The notes below the pieces were generated by a model. It had not been told where the DNA came from. It searched no databases and worked only from the letters and a program-made list of their open reading frames with translations. The position numbers were made by a program, and so were the translations under genes. 64,000 nucleotides of DNA. Source: UBA6522 sp965237785 (GTDB taxonomy: Bacteria; Pseudomonadota; Gammaproteobacteria; Steroidobacterales; Rariloculaceae). Where the stretch lies: positions 372,001-436,000 of the forward strand of contig OZ250159.1 in assembly GCA_965237785.1 (NCBI GenBank), written 5' to 3'. This document shows, in pieces, positions 9,989 to 19,692 of the stretch; the first letter of the stretch is position 1, and every line of letters starts with the position of its first letter.

Positions 9989-10661
9989 CAGTCTTCATCT
10001 CCACCGCCCTACAGTAATTCCTCGGGGTGTCGATGTCTCATACATGTTGGCAGAGAGGGAGCCATAGGTGTGTTTCAAGTAGTGCAGGCCAGCAATCAAT
10101 CGTGTCGCGATACCCGGCCGGCCTCGCAAAATGTTCCTCCCCATTGCGTATTGAAATGCTCCCAGTCGATTAATCCGGCGAGCTTGACCAGCTCGTGACG
10201 CGCATCGATGAGGTTTTCCAGGCGATGACGAAAAAAATCGTCCGTGGGGGACTCTGGGGGCGTTTGAGGCTTCATTTTGACGTCCGAAATTGCCAGCTTC
10301 GGAACGAAATTATACCATTCGGTGGCAATTCCTGCCCAACAAAAACACCTTTTCTTAAATACTTTCAGATGCTTATGACTTCTTCAGGGCTGACTATCTA
10401 GGCATTGCATGCCGTTGCGCAGAGGTGTCACTTGTTTTGTGAGTTTTAGTTTGTGTCTGACGAAGGCTAATCAAACTGGTTCTAATTATTGTATCGGAGC
10501 AGGTACTTTTACCACGGCCAGTGCTGTACTAGGATAAACCTACACAAAGTTGCTAAATCACTTTTCGTGAAGAGGTCTGGAAGGAAGTCCAGTTACGTAG
10601 CCACAGTTGGTTATGTTGTTAGGGACATCTAAAGAGATTTCAATTTTGGGGGAACTCAAGA

Positions 10662-13355
10662 ATGTACAGATATAAGAAAGCGCTATTATCACTAGCAAAC
10701 ATCTTGGCACTTGGCACGCTTGCAAGTCCCATATATGCCCAGGATCAAATCGAAGAAATTGTCGTAACCGGCAGCATTCAAGAGGCGTTGTTGCAGTCGC
10801 GAGAATTCAAAAGGAATTCATCGGGCGTCGTTGACGCTGTAATTGCTACAGACATCGCGAAGTTCCCAGACGACAATTTGGCCGAGGCATTGCAACGTCT
10901 GCCTGGCATTACAATGTCACGGACAGAAGAAGGGCAGGGCGGGACATACTCCGTGCGAGGATTGGGCTCCGACTTTACCAAGACATTGGTGAACGGTATG
11001 TCTGTGCCCTCAACTGGTATCATTACCGGAAGTTACGCAGGTGGATCTGGCGGCAGTCGCGGCTTGGACGTGCAAGCCTTCTCCGCGAATCTTTTTCAAA
11101 GTGCTGTCGTCTACAAGACGTATTCGGCTGAAATTGCTGAAGGCGGCATTGCCGGAACTGTGCTCTTAGAGACTGCGAGCCCCTTCGATTATGACGGCCA
11201 GCAATTGTTGTTTTCGGCCAAAGGCAGTCAGGCGAGTCGCGCCGAGGAAAGCGATCCGGGATACTCGTTCTTGTACAGCAACACGTTTGCGGACGATAAG
11301 TTTGGGCTCCTGTTTGCTGTAAACTATAACGAGCGAACGGCGCGAACAGACGATGCAAATCAAGCCCGAGCAAATTATCTATCCCGGTTTCCGAGCGTTG
11401 GCGCCGGTAGTCCGCTTTCGAATGTGCTTGGACCCGAACTGCCCAGGACACTGACGTTCTCCGAACATCTCGAGCGCACGGGATTTGGTCTCGTCCTGCA
11501 GGCTCGGCCGACCGAAGATTTCGACATCAATCTAAATGTTCTGTCCGCAAACTTGGACAGGCAGCACGAACGGCACAGCATTGGCGCTTGGCTGCGCGGC
11601 AATTTTTTAACCGCGGACGCACAGGATTTGGTAAATCCAGTAGTGGCGAACGGCGCGTTTGTTTCTGGCACCTTTACAAACACGATCGTCTGGACTGACG
11701 AATCTAGGGTGAATCGAGAAACGGATTTCCATCAGGTGGTGCTGGATGCAGAGTGGCGGGTCTCAGACGATTGGACCGTTACCGGGTTGTTGGGCACTAG
11801 CACGGCAGAACTAAGCACCCCGGTCAATCTGCGGCCCTACGCGGCGTTGGTGACCGATGTGTTTGTCTCTCTTGAACATGACAATTTTCCGGTTTTCACT
11901 CCTGCCAATACCGACTTCTCCAATCCCCCCACTGGGTGGATCATGCAGCGCCACCGAAATCAGTCCTCGCAGTCTGAGGACAGCGTGAACTCGTTTTCGC
12001 TTAATGCGGAACGGCTGTTCAATGACACGGGTTTGACTGGGATCAGTTTTGGAGTGCAGCTTGAAAACAAGGAGATCCAATTCGATCGATACCGAACGCA
12101 ATTTGGTAGGCAAAACTTCATTGACGCGGGCTTGCCGGTTGATTTAGCAGTCGCGAATGTCACGCGCTTGATCTCAGATCAGATTCCAGGCGGGCCGTTT
12201 CTCAGCGGCGTAAATCTTCCTGCTGGCTATATTGATCCAAATTTTTTCACTCTGAATTTTGATGCAGTAGTGGATCTCTACGAGCAAGCTAACCCGACAC
12301 CGGGCTCGTTCCCGGCGATCAGGAGTTTTAATATATTCGAGGTTGGAGAGGACACCGCGGCGTTCTACACAAAATTCGACTTTGAATTTGACCTAGACGG
12401 CATGCCGCTTGTTGCAGATGTCGGTTTGCGCTACGTCGAGACAGATCAACAGACAACTTCGGAGGAAACTGATGCGAACGACGTCAATAATCGAGCCATG
12501 GTGACGCGAAATCGCACTTACAATGACTTGTTGCCGAGTCTGAACGCACGATTGGAATTCAATGACGAATGGATCGCTCGGCTATCCTACTCGAAGGTCA
12601 TCAACCGACCGACAATCACCAGTCTGCCAGCGTTCCTGAACATTGACTCCAGTGGTTTTGAGGCAAGCGGTGGCAACCCCGAATTGGAGCCATTTCGTGC
12701 TGATCGCTTCGATCTTGCGCTCGAATACTATTTCGGCGAGGCAGGGCTGGTGGCTCTAACGTACTTCCAGTATGACGTCGAGTCCTTCATTCAGTCGGTA
12801 AGCGCGTTCGAATACATCCCAGAACTTGTCGGCGGCGGCATTAACGGCGACGCCGATGGCAACGTTAATGTTACAAGACCTCGAAATGGCACGGGAGCGA
12901 GCATCGACGGGTTTGAATTCAGCATGTTATTGCCATTTTCGTTCCTTCCGATTGAGGGTTTTGGCAGCGTATTCAACTATACGTCCTTGGATTCGGGAGC
13001 AACCAACACAACGGCGACCGGTTTTCCGGCGCCACTGCCAGGCTTATCCGATGATTCGTGGAACGCGGTGTTGTACTACGAGAATGATAAGTTCAACGCG
13101 CGTTTTGCGTACAGCGAGCGTAGCGAGTATCTCCTAGAAATCACGAACGGATTTCCCGAGTTCATCGACGACTACGGACAACTTGACTTCTCTGCGCGAT
13201 ACAATATCAACGACAATTGGCAGATTACGTTCGACGCAATCAATCTCACGGAAGAGAACCAGACTGGTACGGTCAAAGCGGTTGGCGCCAGCATTGACGA
13301 CGGTAATCAGTTCTTTGAACGTAGACTTGGGTTGGGCGTACGAGCGACCTTCTAA
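10662..13355 (+). CDS. TonB-dependent outer-membrane receptor
   Basis: The 897-residue protein opens with a Sec signal peptide (cleavage after SPIYAQ or nearby), then a TonB box (EEIVVTG), a plug domain with FPDDNLAEALQRLPGITMSR and YSVRGLGSDFTKTLVNG, and a long beta-barrel ending in RRLGLGVRATF with the C-terminal Phe typical of outer-membrane barrels. It is of the proteobacterial type that takes up oligomers or other large ligands, but the ligand is not readable. It precedes a phosphodiesterase-like gene and an alkaline phosphatase on the same strand, which suggests a phosphorus-containing organic ligand; that is inference. About 320 bases without a gene lie upstream of it. Confidence 0.93.
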   Translation: MYRYKKALLSLANILALGTLASPIYAQDQIEEIVVTGSIQEALLQSREFKRNSSGVVDAVIATDIAKFPDDNLAEALQRLPGITMSRTEEGQGGTYSVRGLGSDFTKTLVNGMSVPSTGIITGSYAGGSGGSRGLDVQAFSANLFQSAVVYKTYSAEIAEGGIAGTVLLETASPFDYDGQQLLFSAKGSQASRAEESDPGYSFLYSNTFADDKFGLLFAVNYNERTARTDDANQARANYLSRFPSVGAGSPLSNVLGPELPRTLTFSEHLERTGFGLVLQARPTEDFDINLNVLSANLDRQHERHSIGAWLRGNFLTADAQDLVNPVVANGAFVSGTFTNTIVWTDESRVNRETDFHQVVLDAEWRVSDDWTVTGLLGTSTAELSTPVNLRPYAALVTDVFVSLEHDNFPVFTPANTDFSNPPTGWIMQRHRNQSSQSEDSVNSFSLNAERLFNDTGLTGISFGVQLENKEIQFDRYRTQFGRQNFIDAGLPVDLAVANVTRLISDQIPGGPFLSGVNLPAGYIDPNFFTLNFDAVVDLYEQANPTPGSFPAIRSFNIFEVGEDTAAFYTKFDFEFDLDGMPLVADVGLRYVETDQQTTSEETDANDVNNRAMVTRNRTYNDLLPSLNARLEFNDEWIARLSYSKVINRPTITSLPAFLNIDSSGFEASGGNPELEPFRADRFDLALEYYFGEAGLVALTYFQYDVESFIQSVSAFEYIPELVGGGINGDADGNVNVTRPRNGTGASIDGFEFSMLLPFSFLPIEGFGSVFNYTSLDSGATNTTATGFPAPLPGLSDDSWNAVLYYENDKFNARFAYSERSEYLLEITNGFPEFIDDYGQLDFSARYNINDNWQITFDAINLTEENQTGTVKAVGASIDDGNQFFERRLGLGVRATF

Positions 13356-13611
13356 TCGCTAACGGCCGGTGAGTGCAGCATCTTCCCCGGGACTGCCTCG
13401 CCGGCCCGAATGCCCCAAGGGTTAGTATAATTGGATCTAGCGATACTAATTCGAGACTTTGAGAATAGATGAATCAACAACCCGAAAAAACTAGGGCATT
13501 GCTTTCTTGGTGGTTATTATCATGGCCTGTAACGGCTAGCGACCGGGCGCGGCGGACAGTATTAACGGCAACAACGCACCGTCAACTAAGGGTGAACCAA
13601 GCCTTCGGATC

Positions 13612-14476
13612 ATGACATTCGACGTTCGCAATGAAAGGCAGGACGCTGATCAAAACTCTTGGGACTATCGCGGAGTGCTAGTAACTAAGTTGGTTGAAAA
13701 CTATGCTCCGGATGTTGTCGACCTACAGGAGTCTTCGGGCGGATTTCAAATTGAAGACCTAAACACCGATATTGAGGGTTTGCCCTTGGTGAATTTGTCC
13801 GGTCATCGTCAGGGCCGCCGAAACGCGGTGCTATTTCGTGAGGATCGTTTGTCTGTTGCGGAAACTTGTACGTTTTGTCTGTCGGATACACCCAACGAAT
13901 TTACGGCTACTTGGGGAAATATCTATCCTCAAGGCGTAAAGCTGGGTCCGGTTTGTAGACAAGAACAATGAGCGTGGATTCTGCGTCTACAACACGCATC
14001 TTCATCATGAGAGTGAGAACGCACGCAGGCGAAGTGTCTTGCTAATCCAAGATAGAATTGCCGCGCGGAGACACCTCGGCGATCCATACTTTCTTATGGG
14101 CGACTTTAATTCTGCCGAAGACGCATTGATCGTGAGGTACCTGCAGGGCCAAACAGACATGGAAGTAGGCGGCGAGGTGGTGAGCTCCAGCTCCTCCAGA
14201 CAACTAGTCGACACCTTTCGCTTGACGTATCCGGGTGCCAAAATACTCGGTACCGCAGCGCCTTTTGATCGAGGTCGCCTACCGCAAAAGTTTGACTACA
14301 TATTTTTTGGGCACAATCAATGGACCATTGAGCCATCGGCGATGTCGGATGACAAGCTCGGTGGTCGCTTTCCGTCCGATCATCGTCCCGTGATTGTCGA
14401 CGTGAGTTGGGTGGCGGAACAACATGCACGACACTCGAAGTCGATTTTTTTTTGGGCCGGCGGGCAACGTGTGTGA
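13612..14476 (+). pseudogene. Endonuclease/exonuclease/phosphatase-family lipoprotein, frameshifted
   Basis: Two frames together encode an EEP-fold hydrolase. The first (13612-13971) has RIMTFDVRNE and PDVVDLQES. The second, open from about 13950 and ending at 14476, has CVYNTHLHHESE, YFLMGDFNS, KFDYIFF and the closing SDHRPVIVDV; these are the metal and catalytic blocks of the family. A one-base shift near 13940-13950 joins them. Upstream, in frame with the first part, a lipobox-like IIMACNG ends at TAG 13537-13539, and another in-frame TAG is at 13492-13494, so the lipoprotein signal is also cut off. The family cleaves phosphodiesters such as DNA, phospholipids or inositides. It lies between the TonB receptor and the alkaline phosphatase. 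Confidence 0.78.
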
Positions 14477-14495
14477 ATTGAGCGGTTTAGCTGCA

Positions 14496-15995
14496 ATGGT
14501 GCGTCGAGTTCTTACAATCGCACTGGTGCTCCTTTCGAGCTGTGTGCTGGTGGCATGCATATCTAATTCCCAGTCCCACACAGCACCGCTCTCGCTTGAT
14601 TCTGCGATCGAGCCCTCGCTGTCGCGCCGCCTGCAAATTAGTCCTAACACGGCACGAGCCAAGAACGTAATCTTGTTCGTCGGGGACGGCATGGGCGTCT
14701 CGACCGTAACCGCAAGCCGTATTTTTGACGGTCAAAGTCTGGGTCAATCAGGTGAAGAGCATGTGCTCAGCTTCGAGCAGTTTCCCCACGTGGCCTTGGT
14801 CAAAACGTATAACACCAATCAACAAGTGCCGGATTCGGCGGGTACGGCAACGGCCTTGTTGACGGGGACCAAAACCCGCGCTGGTGTTGTGGGAATCGGA
14901 CCAGCGGCAGAACGTAGAAATTGCTCACAGTCACTTACCCATGAGCTGCAGACGATTGCCGAACTCGCGGAGCAGCGCGGGTTGGCGACTGGGATCGTTA
15001 CCACCGCACGATTGACCCATGCTACACCCGCCGCAGCGTACGCCCACGTACCTGAGCGTGACTGGGAGAGCGATAGATATGTCTCAGACGCGGATTGGGC
15101 ACAGGGGTGCCGTGATATTGCGTACCAGCTAGCTCATTTTGCTGTCGGGGACGGGTTGGAAGTTGTTTTTGGTGGTGGACGGCGAGAGTTTGTTAACCAG
15201 AGCGTGGGCGGAGAGCGACGGCGCGCCGACGACCTAATCGATTCATGGGTCAACAGCGCGAGCGGTCGGCAGTTCATCACTTCATTGGAAGAGATCAGAT
15301 CCGAGAGAACGCCCACCCAGGTTCTCGGATTGTTTGCCGATTCTCACATGACCTACATGGCGGAACGGCGTTTTGACACAGACGAACCGTTGTTATCCGA
15401 AATGACGGCTGCGGCGTTGGACCTACTGTCGCAGTCGTCGAACGGCTTTTTCCTTTTGGTAGAAGGCGGTCGAATTGACCACGGCCATCATGAGGGTCGG
15501 GCGGGCTACGCACTTTCGGAAGTGCAGGAGTTCAACCACGCCATCGAAGTGGCGCTGGCAAAGGTGGACCTCGCCGAGACGCTGATCTTGGTAACGGCTG
15601 ATCATTCACATGTATTTACGATTGGCGGTTATCCGACACGCGGCAATCCGATACTGGGTCTTGTGCACGGTAATGACCTTCGTGGCAATCCCAATGTCCA
15701 GCCTGAACTCGCGGACGATGGAATGCCGTATACAACGTTGGGTTACCAGAACGGTCCGGGTGCGGTACGTCATAGTGCACGACCGGCACCAGCGACCGGC
15801 GTGCATGCGAAACAACAAGCACTCTATCCGTTGCGAGCAACAATGATCGATGGTAGCGATACTTACGACGAATCACACGGCGGTGAAGACGTCGCCTTGT
15901 ACGCCGCAGGGCCTTGGGCTCATTTAGTCGGTGGTGTCTTGGAACAGCACGTGGTCTTTCACATCATGACCTATGCCTTCGGATGGGATCGCTAA
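14496..15995 (+). CDS. Alkaline phosphatase (PhoA-type fold), predicted lipoprotein
   Basis: The 499-residue product starts at ATG 14496; the frame is open further upstream but overlaps the preceding gene, and only this start places a lipoprotein signal at the N-terminus (VLLSSCVLVAC). Metal and catalytic blocks are present: NVILFVGDGMG (Asp64) and VPDSAGTATA, where Ser114 is the phosphorylated nucleophile, then VEGGRIDHGHHEGR and VTADHSHVF for the metal sites, and ESHGGEDVALYAAG near the end. It should release phosphate from monoesters at the periplasmic face. It directly follows the phosphodiesterase-like pseudogene. Confidence 0.92.
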   Translation: MVRRVLTIALVLLSSCVLVACISNSQSHTAPLSLDSAIEPSLSRRLQISPNTARAKNVILFVGDGMGVSTVTASRIFDGQSLGQSGEEHVLSFEQFPHVALVKTYNTNQQVPDSAGTATALLTGTKTRAGVVGIGPAAERRNCSQSLTHELQTIAELAEQRGLATGIVTTARLTHATPAAAYAHVPERDWESDRYVSDADWAQGCRDIAYQLAHFAVGDGLEVVFGGGRREFVNQSVGGERRRADDLIDSWVNSASGRQFITSLEEIRSERTPTQVLGLFADSHMTYMAERRFDTDEPLLSEMTAAALDLLSQSSNGFFLLVEGGRIDHGHHEGRAGYALSEVQEFNHAIEVALAKVDLAETLILVTADHSHVFTIGGYPTRGNPILGLVHGNDLRGNPNVQPELADDGMPYTTLGYQNGPGAVRHSARPAPATGVHAKQQALYPLRATMIDGSDTYDESHGGEDVALYAAGPWAHLVGGVLEQHVVFHIMTYAFGWDR

Positions 15996-16239
15996 CCAAA
16001 TGGAAAATTGAGAAGCTGGAAGTTACAGAAATTGAGGCGACTTTTGATAAAGCCTTACGTAGGCATCTCTAGCAATATCGCTCCAAGGGAGGGATTTCCT
16101 TAAGACGCTGTTTAGCCGTGGCAGCACCAGCAGAAATGCGTTATGTCGGAATGCTGAACAGTTGGGTTGTCGAGCCGTTGCCTGTAGCGGTGCCAAAGAG
16201 GCGAAAGACGAAGGCCGTTGAAACGATCGCTCTCCTCGT

Positions 16240-17365
16240 TGTCCCTACCGTTTATTAATCCGGAAGATATTTTCAAGCGGCTCGGCGAACGTACTCATGA
16301 TGCAGTCCGCCAACACGCTTCAACTCAAGCACTCTGCCCTGATCTGACCGCTGTATCGGGCGTCCCTCCGGCGTGTCCTTGTCCAATGAGAGATGAGTTC
16401 GAGTCGAATAGTAATAATCGACATAGCTCCGGAGTATTCGCCTGAGGTGACGTTCGCCCAATACGATCATGTGATTGAGACACTCTCGCCGAATGGAACC
16501 AATCACACGTTCGGCATACGCGTTTTGCCAAGGTGAGCGCGGTGCGGTTGGAACCTCCTGGAACTTGAGCGCTGTGACTTGGCGCCGGAATGTCTCGCCA
16601 TAGATCGCATCTCGATCACGGACGAGGAAACGCGGGGCATCGTCTGCCCCACACGCCTCCAGGAGCTGTCGGGCTGTCCATGCCGCCGTCGGATGCTCTG
16701 TGACGTTGAAGTGCAGGATTCGCCGACGATCATGACTCAAGATGACCAGCACGAATAAGACCCGGAATGTCGCCGTCGGGACGGTGAAGAAATCGAGAGC
16801 GATCAGCTCCTTGGCGTGGTTCTGCAGGAATGTTCGCCAGTTCTGGGACGGTGGCCCCCGATGCTTGGTCATATACTTGGATACGGTGGTTTCCGAGACC
16901 TCGATCCCGAGCTTCAGCAATTCACCGTGGACTCGGGGCGCGCCCCATAACGGATGGGCCCCGCACATTCGGCGGATCAACTCTCGGGTTTCGGGATCGG
17001 CCTTCGGACGACCTCGGTGACGGCTTTTCCATCGCCAGTAGTAGCGAAAACCCTGACGGTGCCAGCGAACGACGGTTTCTGGCTTAACGATGTGAAGTGC
17101 GGCATGCCAGTCTGACCAGATTCGGGACAGAAGCACCCAGAAGAGACGATCTGCATCGATGAGCCTGGGTCTTGGCCGCTGGTACTTCATCACGGCCAAT
17201 TGCTGTCGAAGAGCCAGGTTCTCAGTCGCCAGATCATGCCGACAGCGAATTGCGGCCCGCACCGTTCCGAAGACAATTCCCAACCACTTAAACATGTCCC
17301 GAGACTAGCCGAATGCTCGGAAAAAACGCAATAAAATCAAGCCGGACGAATAAACGGGAGGGACA
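16240..17365 (-). mobile_element. IS481-like insertion sequence
   Basis: Imperfect inverted repeats bound the element: the left starts TGTCCCTACCGTTTATT and the inverted right end starts TGTCCCTCCCGTTTATT, both followed by TCCGG two bases later. It carries one integrase-type transposase. TGT ends and a single ORF fit IS481 better than IS3. No target duplication is obvious in the immediate flanks, so it may be old or rearranged. Confidence 0.8.
16273..17295 (-). CDS. Integrase-type (DDE) transposase, IS481-like
   Basis: The 340-residue single-ORF transposase has an N-terminal helical region (ENLALRQQLAVMK), an HTH-like middle (MCGAHPLWGAPRVHGELLKLG) and an rve catalytic domain with LIALDFFTVP (first Asp), RFLVRDRDAIYG (second Asp) and SPWQNAYAERVIGSIRREC (Glu). 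There is no separate orfA. It appears intact and fills the 16240-17365 element. A nearby tRNA gene lies just outside the right end. Confidence 0.92.
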   Translation of the reverse strand: MFKWLGIVFGTVRAAIRCRHDLATENLALRQQLAVMKYQRPRPRLIDADRLFWVLLSRIWSDWHAALHIVKPETVVRWHRQGFRYYWRWKSRHRGRPKADPETRELIRRMCGAHPLWGAPRVHGELLKLGIEVSETTVSKYMTKHRGPPSQNWRTFLQNHAKELIALDFFTVPTATFRVLFVLVILSHDRRRILHFNVTEHPTAAWTARQLLEACGADDAPRFLVRDRDAIYGETFRRQVTALKFQEVPTAPRSPWQNAYAERVIGSIRRECLNHMIVLGERHLRRILRSYVDYYYSTRTHLSLDKDTPEGRPIQRSDQGRVLELKRVGGLHHEYVRRAA

Positions 17366-17459
17366 GGGGTTCGCTTCGTTAGCCGGACGAATCTTTGCGG
17401 TCGCAAAGTTTCGGGCGGTTTCGAGCGTCCGCGCGAATCTCCCAAGTCGTTGATCTAAT

Positions 17460-17536
17460 TGGTCGGGGTGAGAGGATTTGAACCTCCGGCCCCTGCCTCC
17501 CGAAGACAGTGCTCTACCAGGCTGAGCTACACCCCG
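17460..17536 (-). tRNA. tRNA-Pro (anticodon CGG)
   Basis: The minus strand reads CGGGGTGTAGCTCAG at the 5' end, with D-loop CCTGGTAG and an anticodon arm CTGTC-TTCGGGA-GGCAG giving anticodon CGG. The T-arm is GGAGGTTCAAATCCTC, and the acceptor CACCCCG is followed by an encoded CCA. All four stems pair. Total length is 77 bases with CCA. Confidence 0.97.
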
Positions 17537-17698
17537 ACTTGCTCGATTCGCAATGGACCCGGACGCGCAAGCGACGTATGTTTGCGAGACATCCGAACCC
17601 AAACAATTATATCGTACTCGTACGCGTTCCACAGAGTCGCTCACCAAGCCAGGATTCGGCGGCACTGTATGAAGTCGGAGGCGAATATCTCCGCAGTA

Positions 17699-17747
17699 TG
17701 TAGAGCCGGCCGCGACATGTAGCGCCGGCCGCAACTTGCGGTCGGCT
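17699..17747. repeat. REP-like tandem unit with hairpin
   Basis: Two nearly identical units of about 20 bases (GTAGAGCCGGCCGCGACAT and GTAGCGCCGGCCGCAACTT) are followed by GCGGTCGGC, which pairs with GCCGGCCGC of the second unit to form a strong hairpin. This resembles repetitive extragenic palindromes. It precedes the DUF6152 gene and may also act as a transcription end. Confidence 0.5.
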
Positions 17748-17772
17748 TGCCCAAAATATCGGAGAACCGGAT

Positions 17773-18489
17773 TTGGAAATCATCGCAAGCAACAAGATCA
17801 TGGTCAATAAGGTCGGAATTCAGTTCGGGTTCGCTGTCGCGTTGCTATCTTCGGCCGCGCCCAGGCTCGCCAGCGCTCACCACTCCGTTAACGGGTTCTT
17901 CGATACAAGCGAAACAGTCGAGATTGAGGGCGCCGTAACTGCAACGATCTGGCGAAACCCGCATACGGTATTTGAGCTCGACGTAGAGGACCCGTCGGGT
18001 GAAGTGACCGAGTGGCATATAGAGACCGGAGCCCTGGGTGTACTGCAAGTACGCGGTCTGAACCGTGAATTCATGCGTGTTGGCGATCGCATCTCGACTC
18101 GTCGTGAAGCTTATTTTCTCGGCACCAATGCTCTGCTGGCGGGCGGAACCGAAGTCCTCATGGGGGTGGGATTCGGACGGCATTGGAATGATGGACCTGT
18201 TGTCGGCGGCGCAACGCAGTTTTCCGGAAATAATCCGGTGCCGGTGGATGCCGCGTCCGAGAACCTCGGCTTCTTCCGGGTCTGGAGTATTCCGGGTCGC
18301 GGAGACGGCACGCCGCAGAGCGAGGCCATTGAGGTAACCGAGAGATTCACGCTGAGCGACGACCAGGCCAGGCTGGACTATCTTATGACGATCGTCGACC
18401 CCGTTTACCTCTCTGGGCCGGCGACTTTCGAAGCGTATTACCTGGCGTTAAATCAGGAGTACTTCGCTATCGAGTGCAACGTCTTCTGA
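17773..18489 (+). CDS. DUF6152-family exported protein, probably internally deleted
   Basis: After a signal peptide the mature protein would begin HHSVNGFFDTSE, followed by the family blocks VEIEGAVTATIWRNPHTVFE and VGDRI. The start used is TTG at 17773 with GGAG eight bases upstream; ATG at 17800 is an alternative with a weak binding site. Compared with the full-length copies at 28858 and 44048 (about 350 residues), this 238-residue version jumps from FRVWSIPGRGDG straight to the C-terminal VTERFTLSDDQARLDY block, lacking about 130 central residues without a frame change. Function of the family is unknown. The His-His right after a predicted SASA-type cleavage site is shared by all four copies in this window. 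Confidence 0.75.
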   Translation: MEIIASNKIMVNKVGIQFGFAVALLSSAAPRLASAHHSVNGFFDTSETVEIEGAVTATIWRNPHTVFELDVEDPSGEVTEWHIETGALGVLQVRGLNREFMRVGDRISTRREAYFLGTNALLAGGTEVLMGVGFGRHWNDGPVVGGATQFSGNNPVPVDAASENLGFFRVWSIPGRGDGTPQSEAIEVTERFTLSDDQARLDYLMTIVDPVYLSGPATFEAYYLALNQEYFAIECNVF

Positions 18490-18498
18490 CCCTAATAC

Positions 18499-19692
18499 TC
18501 AATAGCGGATGGATTCTTCCAGCGTCACCCAGCGACCGTCCACCACGGTGGTCAACACGGACTCATCCACACCTTTGTGGTCGTCGGGGCCGAATGTCAG
18601 CCGGTAGCCGAAGATGTCCTGGTCGTCGGTCATGGACTCCAGCGCCGCGATCAGCCGTTCGGTGCTGAGATCGCGTCCGGCTATTTCGAGCGCATCGACC
18701 AAGATACCGGCGTTTCGGTAGCCCTCTATTCCTAAATACCCCGGCTCGGATCCGAACCGTTCGGTGTAACTCTCGTACCAGCGCCCGACTTCCGGGCTCA
18801 TCTCGTCGTCGCCGTAGATGGTGGCAATATGAACGAACGCGTAATAGCCTTCCGCGGCACCGCTTTCGGTTGCGGCGATCGCCTTGTTGTATGAAGCGTT
18901 TTGTCCGACGAATGAGACATTGGTCCAGCCCATTTTTCTTGCCGCCTCGAAGATCAGAATCGTGTCTCTGTTGATCGTTCCCATCATCACCGTATCGCAG
19001 CCCGCATTGCGAAGGCGCAACACGGCCGCCGTAAACTCTGTATCCGTCGGTTTGTGCGCGGTGACCTCTGCGACAGTCATGCCCATCGCCTCGGTCTGAT
19101 CGCGCGCCGCCTCCAGAATTTCCTGGCCGTAGTCCGTGTCCTGATACATGACACAGATATTTTCCGCGCCTCGCTCCTCGACGAAGTAACGAATGCCCGC
19201 GCGAATCTCGTCGTAATAGATACTGCGCGCCGTAAACATCATGGGTCGAAAGGGCGCGACCATTTGCCGCGCGCCGGAGATTGGGAAGAGATTCGGGACA
19301 CCGGCGTCGAAGAGAGTCTGCATCACCGCGTTGTTCATCGGTGTACCCATGCTCAGCAGCATGGCGAAGATATTGTCGCGGTTTACCAGTTTGTTGGTGG
19401 CCTGAATGGCTCTCGGTACCTGATATTGTGCATCCTCGACGATGAATCGGATCTGTCGCCCGTGGATTCCGCCCGCCGCGTTGATCTCTTCGAAACGCAA
19501 TCGAGCGCCGTTTACGGCATCGGTGCCAAGCATTCCCGCGGGGCCGGAGAGGTCGTTCTGGCTCCCAATCACGATCTCGGTGTCGGTCACGCCCCTGACG
19601 GTGGCTCCGGCATCGTTATCGGCGCTGTCCCCGCCACCGCAGGAGGCCGTCAACGACAGAGAAAACAAGATAAGCACTAGTTTTCCAGACAT
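18499..19692 (-). CDS. Branched-chain amino-acid-type ABC transporter substrate-binding lipoprotein
   Basis: The product, 397 residues from ATG 19692, has a lipoprotein signal (SLSLTASCGGG) and a periplasmic-binding-protein type 1 fold of the LivJ kind: GVTDTEIVIGSQNDLSGP at the start, then GARLRFEEINAAGGIHGRQI and the second lobe with YGQEILEAARDQ. GAGGGAATC precedes the ATG. It is the last gene of the livHMF/acyl-CoA-ligase operon, 71 bases after the ligase stop. Liv-like systems bind branched amino acids, amides, urea or aromatic acids; the partner ligase suggests an organic acid here, which is inference. Confidence 0.9.
   Translation of the reverse strand: MSGKLVLILFSLSLTASCGGGDSADNDAGATVRGVTDTEIVIGSQNDLSGPAGMLGTDAVNGARLRFEEINAAGGIHGRQIRFIVEDAQYQVPRAIQATNKLVNRDNIFAMLLSMGTPMNNAVMQTLFDAGVPNLFPISGARQMVAPFRPMMFTARSIYYDEIRAGIRYFVEERGAENICVMYQDTDYGQEILEAARDQTEAMGMTVAEVTAHKPTDTEFTAAVLRLRNAGCDTVMMGTINRDTILIFEAARKMGWTNVSFVGQNASYNKAIAATESGAAEGYYAFVHIATIYGDDEMSPEVGRWYESYTERFGSEPGYLGIEGYRNAGILVDALEIAGRDLSTERLIAALESMTDDQDIFGYRLTFGPDDHKGVDESVLTTVVDGRWVTLEESIRY

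Larger units (their letters stand above)
8466..10059 (-). mobile_element. Complete IS3-family insertion sequence
   Basis: The 1594-base element carries overlapping orfA and orfB on the minus strand. Its imperfect terminal repeats share a CCTGTCAAC-like block and a perfect TGAGACA block (around 8484-8490 and, inverted, 10034-10040). It is flanked by 4-base direct repeats AGCC at 8462-8465 and 10060-10063. Removing the element and one AGCC restores the IS5-type transposase reading frame across the site, which confirms the boundaries. Confidence 0.9.
6025..10275 (-). pseudogene. IS5-type transposase split by IS256 and IS3 insertions
   Basis: Removing 6681-8001 plus one GGATACAC copy, and 8466-10059 plus one AGCC copy, rebuilds a single transposase on the minus strand. 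It starts at ATG 10275 (MKPQTPPESPTDDFF) and runs through GLHYLKHTYG, joined to LADEQVVQRWAENPFWQYF, then KIVLGRVY joined to PDIGRRLAEQPE, to a C-terminal IS5-type domain (LRPERYYVDLGYRGHDV, KRRNAIEPIIGHMKNDG). Both joins are exactly in frame. Two further frameshifts exist, near 10113-10116 (AGR before IATRLIAG) and near 6445 (TNRSNLV before SMPGDPHDGHTL), so the gene was dead or dying independently of the insertions. The outer ends of the IS5 element are not clear; they probably lie near 5990 and 10340. Confidence 0.88.
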
